DNA from: CAIYUC01 sp963682005
Lineage (GTDB): Bacteria; Bacteroidota; Bacteroidia; Bacteroidales; FEN-979
Reading direction: 5' to 3'
Assembly: GCA_963682005.1 (NCBI GenBank)
Contig: OY820914.1
Coordinates: 1,922,001-1,986,000 of the forward strand
DNA: 64,000 nt
The notes beneath the pieces are model-generated. The model was given only the letters and a program-made list of their open reading frames with translations. It had not been told where the DNA came from and ran no database searches. Shown here piece by piece: positions 15,414 through 22,573 of this stretch; positions within the stretch are counted from its first letter, which is position 1, and every line of letters starts with the position of its first letter. The position numbers were made by a program, and so were the translations under genes.

Positions 15414-15867
15414 GAAGGCCGTTTTCCTTTTCGTTTACAAAGAAGTATCAAGCATTCTCGCAGGTTTGTTTGGAAATCACACCCACACAATCCAATTGTA
15501 TCAAATTGCACTTGTGTCTAAAGGTACAAAAGAATCTGACCGGACTACTCATTCGAAACACACTCATCCCAAGACCTGATTCGCATGCAAAACCGTGGGA
15601 TAACTTCGGCAAGCCGGAACCATGTTTTACGGGTTTGTATGTGAATCCACACCCCGGCGTTTCCTTTATTAATCCGGATAATCATTAGGAATGGAACGGG
15701 GTTGATGAATTGGACCATGATTCTGGCACCACACCCATCCCACACAACAGATTTCCAAACAAACCATGCAGTTTTCAAAGAACGACACCAGGTTTTCCGA
15801 TAAGTTCCAATTATTATATAAAGAACAATATTGATTACTTGTTTTATATATTTTGGCTTTCAGCTAA
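15408..15867. other. Cassette without a clear gene, copy B
   Basis: A near-duplicate of 10075-10535 with almost the same length. The minus-strand frame here is 15545-15778 (77 residues), ending with the same SWDECVSNE. The plus-strand protein-like text has the same in-frame TAG after NPDN but no TGA before it, so an open frame runs 15470-15688. Flanking core sequences (TTAGCTGAAGG left, CTTTCAGCTAAC right) match those of copy A. The cassette has therefore been duplicated or acquired twice at separate array positions, five sites apart. Confidence 0.6.
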
Positions 15868-15994
15868 CGCCGGCCGGCAGCCGCAGTGCGGGATTTACTT
15901 GTATGTTCTTGTTACTTTGTACGTCATTTGCAGGTTTGGTAAATGCCAGCTTCCGGAAACCCGCCCGCATTGCTCGGCTGACGGTTCGTTAGCG
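15862..15994. repeat. attC-like site l (conserved type)
   Basis: AGCTAACG to GTTAGCG, 133 bp. The arms CGGCAGCCGCAGTGCGGG and CCGCATTGCTCGGCTGACGG pair with AG extrahelical. It follows the first cassette gene (15989), whose stop TAA is in the core. Nearest full attC-like site to the recombinase. Confidence 0.88.
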
Positions 15995-16534
15995 GCTTTT
16001 TAGGTTCCCAATAAAAAAAAGCGGATCATCATAATCAACATTCATACATGCATGACAAGGCATTATATTCAGATTCATATCAATATAATTGTCCATTACG
16101 GTCAGAATGATGAAATATCCTTCAATATTATTCGATCCCTTTTTAAGTAAATATCTGTACAATCCATTTGAAAGGCCTGAAATATCTTGTTGATAGTAAG
16201 GGGGTACTTTTGATGGCCATGAATTTTTGTAATTATCAAAATGAATGATTTGTTTGCCAATTCTGTTAAAAATTGTCAAATTATCCGGTTCTGGACTTCT
16301 TATGGTATCTAAATATTTAATATTAAATTCATCATTATGAATATCATTATTTGGTGTAATAATACTTCTAAACAATAAAGTATCTTCACCAACAATAGTG
16401 TAGTGATAAGTGTTAGCACATGCATTACAGATATCATCACTTAATTTATATGTGTTTGAGTCATTCGAATTTGATTTTTTTTTGCAGGATGAAAGAAATA
16501 TCAAAATGGCCAGCAAAAAAAAGATATACTTCAT
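15989..16534 (-). CDS. Lipoprotein with gliding-motility/T9SS type B-like domain (first cassette)
   Basis: The 181-residue protein has a lipoprotein signal ending LSSC (Cys17) followed by a lysine/asparagine-rich linker. Residues about 58-145 resemble the CHU_C/gliding-motility C-terminal domain: ITPNNDIHNDEFNIKYL, then LTIFNRIGKQIIHFDNYKNSW, then GLSNGLYRYLL. In typical proteins this domain is the very C-terminus of a large exported protein. Here it follows a lipoprotein anchor directly and is trailed by about 40 more residues with a CHAC motif. It may be a stand-alone surface module. It is the proximal cassette, beside the candidate attI, so it is probably the latest insertion if insertion is at attI. 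Confidence 0.75.
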   Translation of the reverse strand: MKYIFFLLAILIFLSSCKKKSNSNDSNTYKLSDDICNACANTYHYTIVGEDTLLFRSIITPNNDIHNDEFNIKYLDTIRSPEPDNLTIFNRIGKQIIHFDNYKNSWPSKVPPYYQQDISGLSNGLYRYLLKKGSNNIEGYFIILTVMDNYIDMNLNIMPCHACMNVDYDDPLFFIGNLKSR

Positions 16535-16567
16535 AAAATTTACTTTTTCAAAGTTTATGTAAATTGC

Positions 16568-16760
16568 CGCTAACGATTATGCAAAAGTGTTGTATTTAAG
16601 AAGTTTCTGTGTATAGCGAAATTGTATTTGAGTGCATAAAAACCTTTGTGTTTACGAATTGAATTTGATGGTATTTGATTAACGAATTTCATTTATGCGC
16701 CCGGGTTTCTTCGACATTTGGTTTTATCATTGGAAATACGAATACAATTTAGCACCCTTT
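16568..16760. promoter_or_regulatory. Candidate attI: single core site between array and recombinase
   Basis: CGCTAACG (16568-16575) is the edge of the first cassette and pairs with CGTTAGCG at 15987-15994. Beyond it the GC-rich arms of the attC-like sites are absent. Instead there is AT-rich DNA with loosely repeated pieces (TTATGCA/TGCATAA, AAATTGTATTTGAG, GGAAATACGAATACAATTT). Integron attI sites have this form: one core without the folded attC hairpin, next to the integrase gene. The role is inferred from position and structure. Confidence 0.5.
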
Positions 16761-16783
16761 TTTAGATTTAGCATTATTTCATT

Positions 16784-16844
16784 ATCCCCTGCCCCCCTTC
16801 CTGATCCCAACCTGCGCGGAGACCTTGAAAGGCCGGGGGTTGAG
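16784..16844. repeat. Dispersed hairpin repeat (CCCCTGC...GGGGGTTGAG family)
   Basis: The phrase ATCCCCTGCCCCCCTTC, a variable middle, and GGCCGGGGGTTGAG can fold. Related copies stand at 51639-51700 and 57553-57606, always between genes. The function is unknown; the form is that of a small palindromic interspersed repeat. Confidence 0.55.
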
Positions 16845-17002
16845 CGTTATGGATAATTCCCTGCAGCTTACTACGCCGGTCCGCAGGATAGTCAGGAACA
16901 TTTTGTGCAAAGCTTGCCCTGAGGTATTTAACCGTGAATAATAACATCCCGCACCCCGTGAGAAATTCCGGATTATTACCTAAACCCAAATATACAATAA
17001 TT

Positions 17003-18109
17003 TTAAATATCCAAATTATCCAGTGGACTTACAATATTTTCCATTCCTTTCCGGGTAATATGGGTATAAATCTGGGTAGTTTTCGTGTTCGTATGCCCAA
17101 GCAAAGCCTGGATATACCTGAGATCAACACCACGCTCAAGCAAATGCGTCGCAAAGGAATGCCGCAAAGTGTGAACAGTCACTTTTTTCAGAAACCGGGC
17201 TCTTGACGCCGCCTTCTTTACGATTTCCTGCACACTTCTGTCGCTGTACTGACCTCCCTGCAAACTTTCAAACAGGAATTTTTTCGGTTTGTAGATTCGG
17301 TAATAATCCCTGAGCAGGGGCAATAACTTTGCAGAAAGAATAGTCTGCCTGTCTTTGCCGCCTTTTGAATTCCGGATCGTTATCAACATCCTTTTTGAAT
17401 CAATATCACTTAATTCCAGGTTAACACACTCACTCAACCTGAGCCCCCCTGAATATATAAGCAATACAATGCACTTATGCTTGAGGTTTTTTATTTGCCG
17501 CAATAAATGAGCGACCTCCTCCTCGCTTAATACAACCGGAAGTTTTCGCCCGGCCCTGGGCCGCTGGATATAATATTTCTCAACCGGCCGCCCCAGTACC
17601 TTTTCATAATAAAATTTGATGGCATTGATCGTCTGGTTCTCATGTGACAACGAGACTTTCCTTTCCTCAATGAGGTATAATAAATATGAACGGATGTCGT
17701 CCCCGTCCAGTGTCTCAGGATCCCTGCCAGGGAAAAATTCAAGGAATTTCCGGAAGAGAGAAGTATATGTCCGGATCGTTCTCCGGCTATAATTCTTTAA
17801 AGACAAAGTCTTCGTAAATTCCGGAGGAACTTCTGTAAGTCTCTTTTTAACGTCAGCTGTCATTTCCTCATTCCAGATCAGGGGTGATTCAAATCCCTTG
17901 CGGATAAATTGCAATTTGTTTTTAAACCGGATATTCAATTTTGTAAAAGACCATTGTTCGGCCGGGAGATGATAACAATTCCGAACCTGATCGTATTTTA
18001 TTCCGGGTAATGTCCTTAACAGGTCGACAATTTCCTTGTCCTCCCTGAAATAGAGCTTCACTTTTTCAACTCCATCAATAAAGCCATTTTCTACGATTAC
18101 TGTTTTCAT
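17003..18109 (-). CDS. Tyrosine recombinase adjacent to the array (candidate cassette integrase)
   Basis: The 368-residue recombinase has an N-terminal extension (1-75, with VKLYFREDKEIVDLLRTLPG) common in Bacteroidota recombinases, a SAM-like core-binding domain (about 95-180), and a catalytic domain. Active-site residues: Arg224 (YSGGLRLSE), Lys249 or Lys252 (SKGGKDR), His313 and Arg316 (HTLRH), His339 (LLGH), Tyr348 (TQIYTH). The end VSPLDNL resembles IntI proteins. However, the extra helix between patches II and III that defines IntI is absent: only KPKKFLFESLQGG separates them. The gene points the same way as the cassettes, as in Treponema-type integrons rather than the usual divergent layout. 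All catalytic residues are present, so it should be active. That it recombines the attC-like sites is inferred from position alone; the IS recombinases are an alternative. Confidence 0.88.
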   Translation of the reverse strand: MKTVIVENGFIDGVEKVKLYFREDKEIVDLLRTLPGIKYDQVRNCYHLPAEQWSFTKLNIRFKNKLQFIRKGFESPLIWNEEMTADVKKRLTEVPPEFTKTLSLKNYSRRTIRTYTSLFRKFLEFFPGRDPETLDGDDIRSYLLYLIEERKVSLSHENQTINAIKFYYEKVLGRPVEKYYIQRPRAGRKLPVVLSEEEVAHLLRQIKNLKHKCIVLLIYSGGLRLSECVNLELSDIDSKRMLITIRNSKGGKDRQTILSAKLLPLLRDYYRIYKPKKFLFESLQGGQYSDRSVQEIVKKAASRARFLKKVTVHTLRHSFATHLLERGVDLRYIQALLGHTNTKTTQIYTHITRKGMENIVSPLDNLDI

Positions 18110-18179
18110 TCTTCAGCCTTTTTTACATTAATCGGCCAAATTCAAAAAGGTAATACATTTTAACAAAAAAATTTCGTTA

Positions 18180-18690
18180 TGAAGGACCAAATACAATTAC
18201 GAATTACGAATTACGACAATGGGCTGCGGTCCACGAGCTGCAGGTTGCGTGCTGCGAGCTTCGCGCTGCGGGCTGCGGGCCTCTGACTTCTGACTTCTGA
18301 ACGCCAATAGCTAACGGCCAAGAGCCAAGAGCCAATAAAATGGAACACGGATGACGCTGATCGCCTTCGACGACCGCAGATAAAAACGGATTTTATCTTC
18401 CCTTTTCTCAGATTAATCCTTCTTTTAATACTTTTTATCTCATCAACTCACCACCTCACCAGCTCACCAGTTCCTAGCTGATAATAGGAACAGAGAGTAA
18501 TTACAGTCGCCACAGGAGCAACCTTAGCTGGGGCCCCGGTTTCCCGGGGTATGATTGCATTCGGGAGCCCCAGGTACAGTTGCGATGTGGCGACGAGGCC
18601 CGTCCGGCCTGAGGACAAGGCTTTTTGGGAACAGGTAACAGTGATCAGTGATCAGTGAACAGTGAACAGTGAACAGTGACACGCGGCTCA
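18180..18690. repeat. Non-coding mosaic of short tandem repeats
   Basis: No gene is seen. The stretch holds several unrelated simple repeats in turn: ATTACGA units (18195-18218), GCTGCG-rich units (18223-18280), ACTTCTG units, CCAAGAG units, CTCACCA units (18447-18470) and GTGAACA/GTGATCA units (18640-18678). The phrase AATAGCTAACGGCCAAGAGC recurs at 19116-19135. The mixture looks like slippage-prone intergenic filler. Confidence 0.6.
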
Positions 18691-18694
18691 ATTT

Positions 18695-19005
18695 TATGCA
18701 CACTTGGCTAACAATAGTGAACACACGACTATTTATTGTGAACACTTGTCTAAAACATTGCACACATGGCTACCTATTGTGCACACTTGACATTATATAT
18801 TGCACACATGGCTAATTAATGTGCACACTTGATAATATACATTGCACACATGGCTAATTAATGTGCACACTTGACTAACAATATGGAACACACCAAGAGA
18901 AAATGTGAACTCGCGATTAAGAATAGTGCACACTTGACAATATACATTGCACACAACGCTAATAATGGTGCACCCTTGTCAGGAAATAGTGCACACTCGG
19001 ATTGT
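18695..19005. repeat. 21-bp-period tandem array, 15 units (iteron-like)
   Basis: The hexamer GCACAC (or GAACAC and close variants) recurs at 18698, 18719, 18740, 18760, 18781, 18802, 18823, 18844, 18865, 18886, 18907, 18928, 18949, 18970 and 18991. All steps are 21 bp except one of 20. Better-kept units alternate between GCACACATGGCTAATTAAT and GCACACTTGACAATATACAT, giving a 42-bp higher period in places. Stops occur in all frames, so it is not a coding repeat. Unbroken periodicity without spacers excludes CRISPR. Twenty-one base pairs are two helical turns, so proteins bound to successive units would face the same side. Confidence 0.85.
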
Positions 19006-19277
19006 GGACTGCGTACTGCGGACTGTGGACTGCCGACTGTGGGTCTAAGACTTCGCGCTGCGGGCTCGCCTCTTGACGTCATTCCCGCGAAAGCGGGAAC
19101 TGAATTCCAATAGCCAATAGCTAACGGCCAAGAGCCAACTGCCAGCAAAGAACCAATAAAAATCTTTTATTACCTTTGATGGCATTCAATAATACGGTAA
19201 TACCCCGACCTTCGGTCTTTCCCGGGATCAGCGTACCCACCCCGACCTTCGGTCTTCCCCTCCCTACTAGTAGGGAG
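19006..19277. repeat. Non-coding repeat mosaic, continued
   Basis: It holds GGACTG-based units (about 19003-19045), a second copy of the AATAGCTAACGGCCAAGAGC phrase, and the dispersed phrase CCCGACCTTCGGTCTT (twice here, again at 20337). The small palindrome CTCCCTACTAGTAGGGAG (19259-19276) introduces the 36-bp array. No gene is seen. Confidence 0.6.
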
Positions 19278-19601
19278 GGGATAAGAGGGGTGGGTATGTG
19301 ACACTCCGGGATTAGGATAAGAGGGGTGGGTATGTGACACTCCGGGATTAGGATAAGAGGGGTGGGTATGTGACACTCCGGGATTAGGATAAGAGGGGTG
19401 GGTATGTGACACTCCGGGATTAGGATAAGAGGGGTGGGTATGTGACACTCCGGGATTAGGATAAGAGGGGTAGGTATGTGACACTCCGGGATTAGGATAA
19501 GAGGGGTGGGTATGTGACACTCCGGGATTAGGATAAGAGGGGTGGGTATGTGACACTCCGGGATTAGGATAAGAGGGGTGGGTATGTGACACTCCGGGAG
19601 G
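19278..19601. repeat. 36-bp tandem repeat, nine units
   Basis: The unit contains GATAAGAGGGGTGGGTATG and TGACACTCCGGGATTAG. Nine copies follow directly on one another with one visible base change (GTAGGTATG in the sixth). As 36 is divisible by three, open frames with 12-residue repeats arise on the minus strand, but these have no gene-like start or context. A shorter, diverged run of the same unit lies at 20375-20512, so the repeat brackets the small TonB-domain gene. Confidence 0.85.
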
Positions 19602-19654
19602 GGATAAAAGGGGAGGGTACGATGAGGTATTAGTAATAAATTATAACTCAATCC

Positions 19655-20080
19655 ATGTCTGAAAATCAAAAGAAGAAAAAGTTTTTAAAGTACCCGAAAT
19701 ACATCGGGGGAAGCGAGGCCTTCAGGGATTTCATTGTTAAAAACCTGCAGTACCCGAAAGCCGCCATCGAAGCCAAAGTTGAAGGAAGCGTATTTGTTGA
19801 ATACGAGATCAATGACAACGGCATTGTTCAGAATCCGCGAATCCTTAAAGGGATCGGGCATGGATGCGATGAAGAAGCCATGAGGGTTGTAAGCCTGCTG
19901 CGGTTCGAGAAAGTCCGGAACCGGGGCGTGCGGGTGACAACCACCACGAAAACCACGATACACTTCAAGCTTCCAAAAGTAAACTTTACCTATTCCGTGG
20001 AAAAGAAGACTGAACCGGAAAAACCGAAAGAAAAGCAGGAACCCGGTCAGGTTGTTTATAACTACACCATAAATTTGTGA
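19655..20080 (+). CDS. TonB C-terminal-domain protein, stand-alone
   Basis: The 141-residue protein begins MSENQKKKKFLKYPKYIGG and holds a TonB C-terminal domain (about 16-110: FRDFIVKNLQYPKAAIEAKV, GSVFVEYEINDNGIVQNPRI, GCDEEAMRVVSLL). It has no membrane anchor or signal peptide. The tail is rich in Lys, Glu and Pro. TonB domains normally contact outer-membrane receptors; without an anchor or export signal this may act in the cytoplasm or be a relic. It is enclosed by the two 36-bp repeat loci and has no neighbour within 600 bp that suggests a pathway. Confidence 0.75.
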   Translation: MSENQKKKKFLKYPKYIGGSEAFRDFIVKNLQYPKAAIEAKVEGSVFVEYEINDNGIVQNPRILKGIGHGCDEEAMRVVSLLRFEKVRNRGVRVTTTTKTTIHFKLPKVNFTYSVEKKTEPEKPKEKQEPGQVVYNYTINL

Positions 20081-20707
20081 GGTTGTCTTAAATGGAAAAA
20101 GAACCGCTAACCTGCCCGCCGACAGGCAGAGACGCTAAAAAAGTCAGTTGTTGATTTTTAATATTTTGCGCCCTGGCATCCTGGCGGTGAAAGTCACAAC
20201 CTTGTTTTGCTATAATTTTGTATTCATGCATGTATTTGACCTGGCGCCCGGCTAGACGATATGCTCCGCCTGGCTTGCGTTTTATGTGAGGAAGAAAGCC
20301 TGAGGTACTGTTTCTCTTGCAGGAGGACGTACCCACCCCGACCTTCGGTCTTCCCCTCCCTACTTGTAGGGAGGGGATAAGAGGGGTGGGTATGTGACAC
20401 CCCAGGATGGGGATATGAGGGGTGGGTATGTGACACCCCAGGATGGGGATAAGAGGGGTGGGTATGTGACACTCCGGGGAGGGGATAAGAGGGGTGGGTA
20501 CGCTGATCCCTTGGAAGACCCCGAGTACTCGGGGTCGGGGTGGGTACGTGAGGACTCACAACATAATAATGTGTTACCTGGTATTTCTTTTTTACAGAAT
20601 TTTCTGTATTTTCGTTACCGGATCAAGATCAACAGTATGTATTTTCATACGACCGATCCAGCGAAGGCCGAAAAGCTTATGAGTAGGCGCCATCAAAACA
20701 TTTCCAG
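20081..20707. repeat. Gene-free stretch with a second 36-bp repeat locus
   Basis: No gene is seen. The part at 20375-20512 holds about four diverged units of the 36-bp repeat (GAGGGGTGGGTATGTGACAC kept), introduced by CCCGACCTTCGGTCTTCCCC and a CCTCCCTACTTGTAGGGAGG palindrome, and closed by a CCGAGTACTCGG palindrome (20520-20531). The remaining 200 bp before the OmpA-like gene show no clear promoter. Confidence 0.6.
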
Positions 20708-21562
20708 ATGAGAACAGTGATACTATTCGGAATGATGCTCTGCATGAGCTTTCTTCCATCCAGGATGCAGGCCCAGAATGAAGATGCTGAAGGGTGCCTG
20801 GATCATCCGCTTGTGACCCGCATGCCGGGTTTCTATATCACCAGTTGCGAAACCAAGGATTTCTTCACTTACAATTTCCCGGTCGGTGCTTCCGATAGCA
20901 AACCGGAGCCGGATGTCAAAAAGGTTGAAGGAAAGTACTTCTCCATAAATTATCACCTGAAGGATGGTGGGAAAGATGTTTCAGGCATCCAGATCCTGAA
21001 GAACTATGAAAATGCGCTGAAGAAGATCGGGGCAACGATCAAATCATCGCTCATCGACCCGATGAATTCCGGCAGCCATATCACCGCGGTCATTTCAAAG
21101 AACGGGAAAGAAACCTGGATCACGACGCCTGTGGCATACGATAACGAATACCAGCTTGTGATCATCGAGGCGGAAGGCATGGAGCAGGTGGTGACTGCCA
21201 ATGCAATGTTCGAGGCCATTAGCAAAGATGGCTTCATCGCGCTTGACATTCATTTTGATACCGGCAAGGCGACCATAAAACAGGAATCCATTCCCATTAT
21301 TGACCAGATCTTTGACATGCTGAAAGCAAACACAGGTCTTTCAGTGAGTATTGAAGGCCATACTGATAACACAGGAACCCCGGCAGGGAATAAAAAATTG
21401 TCGGAGGACCGGGCAAAGGCAGTTGTGGATGCACTCGTCACCAAAGGGATCCAGAAGGGAAGGCTCTCATCTGTGGGATGGGGTCAGGAGAAACCGGTGG
21501 CGGATAACCGAACTGAAGAAGGAAAAGCAAAGAACCGCAGGGTTGAAATCGTAAAAAAGTAA
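20708..21562 (+). CDS. OmpA-family outer-membrane/periplasmic protein
   Basis: The 284-residue protein has a signal peptide (1-22, ending RMQAQ). The N-terminal domain (about 30-170) contains GKYFSINYHLKDGGKDVSG and is of unknown type. The C-terminal OmpA-like domain (about 175-284) has LDIHFDTGKATIKQES, VSIEGHTDNTG and LSEDRAKAVVDAL, ending KNRRVEIVKK. This domain binds the diaminopimelate of peptidoglycan. The two conserved acidic/arginine positions (D in HTDN and R in NRRVE) are present. The N-terminal half is not a beta barrel, so it is probably a periplasmic protein attached to the wall. The next gene starts 12 nt downstream, likely one operon. Confidence 0.88.
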   Translation: MRTVILFGMMLCMSFLPSRMQAQNEDAEGCLDHPLVTRMPGFYITSCETKDFFTYNFPVGASDSKPEPDVKKVEGKYFSINYHLKDGGKDVSGIQILKNYENALKKIGATIKSSLIDPMNSGSHITAVISKNGKETWITTPVAYDNEYQLVIIEAEGMEQVVTANAMFEAISKDGFIALDIHFDTGKATIKQESIPIIDQIFDMLKANTGLSVSIEGHTDNTGTPAGNKKLSEDRAKAVVDALVTKGIQKGRLSSVGWGQEKPVADNRTEEGKAKNRRVEIVKK

Positions 21563-21573
21563 TACCGCAGAAT

Positions 21574-22566
21574 ATGAAAAAGATCATACCGGCCGTGCTC
21601 ATGTTGCTCTGTTTTTCAGGACTGAATGCGCAGGAGGACAAGGTTCTTAAAGATTACCAGGGGCATGTCAGTTATACGTATGTTCCGTATAATTCTTCCG
21701 TGGATTATGCGCAGCGTGTCACCAGGGAAGAGGAATTTGCAACAAAGCCACAGCTGGAAAGACTGGGGTCTTTCCTGAAAGCCAATCCCGTGCTGGCCGA
21801 TCCGAAAGGCATCGAGGTTTTTATGAAGTCTTCGTTTGCAACCACAACACCGGTGGTAACCTGGTGCGGCAGCCTCCGGACGGAGATTGCCGTAACGATA
21901 TACCCCTGGACCCTTGTTAAGGGAACGCCGCAGTTCAAATGTGTTGAATGCAATGTGGGGTTTACGGTTTTTGTCAACCAGCCGGAAAGGGCTTTTACAG
22001 GCCTTACCGTGCAGGGCGGCGACCCTGTTTACGATGCTGCCGGCATGCTGATGAGTGAAGAACCTATACTGGTGAAGGAGGTGAACGGGTGCCCGGTATA
22101 TGAAAACGGGGTCGTGATCATCGGGCGCACAGGGAAACCGGTTTGGGTGCCTGCAACGGTCAAAGAGGTTGATGAGGGGCTCATCCGGAAATATGAGAAA
22201 CTGAACAGGGAAAAGCCTGATGAAACGATGGGAAACAATATGATGATCGGGAAGATCAAGGATGAACTGGCTGCATTTTCCCCCGCTGAACTTGCCAGTC
22301 CGGCATTCCTCGGCGATAAATTCGGCGCCGCCTCAGTAAAGCTTGATGATCACAGCAAAGCAATCGTAAAGCTCAATCCCGCTTACTTCGACAAATCAAA
22401 GCCACGGACCTCCGTCCAGCTCCTTGTTCTTGAATCTGCATGCATTACAACCCTTGACAATGGCGGGCCTTTTATGGTCCCTCAAAATGCGTCGATCCAG
22501 GACGACAAGCTGGCCGAACTCCTGGGAACGATGAATTTTGGTGATCTCCGGAAGTTTTTTGAATAG
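21574..22566 (+). CDS. Exported protein of unknown function
   Basis: The 330-residue protein has a signal peptide (1-19, ending LNAQ). Residues 90-125 contain VTWCGSLRTEIAVTIYPW and KCVECNVGFTVFV with three cysteines (WCG, CVEC), which could form a disulphide pair. Residues 150-185 (AAGMLMSEEPILVKEVNGCP) and the WVPATVKEVDEG segment resemble parts of other Bacteroidota exported proteins, but I do not assign a family. It follows the OmpA-like gene by 11 nt, so the pair is likely co-transcribed and may act together at the cell wall. Confidence 0.7.
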   Translation: MKKIIPAVLMLLCFSGLNAQEDKVLKDYQGHVSYTYVPYNSSVDYAQRVTREEEFATKPQLERLGSFLKANPVLADPKGIEVFMKSSFATTTPVVTWCGSLRTEIAVTIYPWTLVKGTPQFKCVECNVGFTVFVNQPERAFTGLTVQGGDPVYDAAGMLMSEEPILVKEVNGCPVYENGVVIIGRTGKPVWVPATVKEVDEGLIRKYEKLNREKPDETMGNNMMIGKIKDELAAFSPAELASPAFLGDKFGAASVKLDDHSKAIVKLNPAYFDKSKPRTSVQLLVLESACITTLDNGGPFMVPQNASIQDDKLAELLGTMNFGDLRKFFE

Positions 22567-22573
22567 CACTATT

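Larger units (their letters stand above)
838..16574 (-). other. Integron-like gene cassette array (12 cassettes)
   Basis: Twelve units read in one direction (minus) and are separated by hairpin-forming sites whose outer ends are xTAACG and CGTTAx. Each unit holds zero to two genes and runs from just inside one core site to the next. In array order from the recombinase they are: lipoprotein 15989; gene-less 15408; 14492; 13791; 10640; gene-less 10075; TonB-like lipoprotein 9468; type IX secreted 8400; DUF4160/DUF2442; Ntn hydrolase 3881; HigBA; Ntn hydrolase 943. Coding sequences start 15-83 nt from the unit edge, and stop codons sit at or inside the opposite core box. The genes look AT-richer than the chromosome to the right. 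This is the architecture of integron cassette arrays. The sites, polarity and complementarity are seen directly. That the neighbouring recombinase moves the cassettes is inferred. Confidence 0.85.

Noticed and set aside
16535..16770. Array promoter (Pc-like) upstream of the first cassette
   Set aside because: TAAACTTTG-like text occurs before the 15989 gene, but no TTG at the right distance and one base too many in the -7 box.
17003..18109. Canonical integron integrase IntI
   Set aside because: Catalytic residues and the SPLD end fit, but the additional helix between patches II and III is absent; treated as a different recombinase type.
18695..19601. CRISPR array
   Set aside because: Both repeat runs are directly tandem with no unique spacers and no cas genes nearby.
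19121..19669. Long minus-strand open frames with 12-residue repeats
   Set aside because: They arise because the 36-bp repeat is divisible by three; no signal peptide, start context or family, and two overlapping frames show the same effect.
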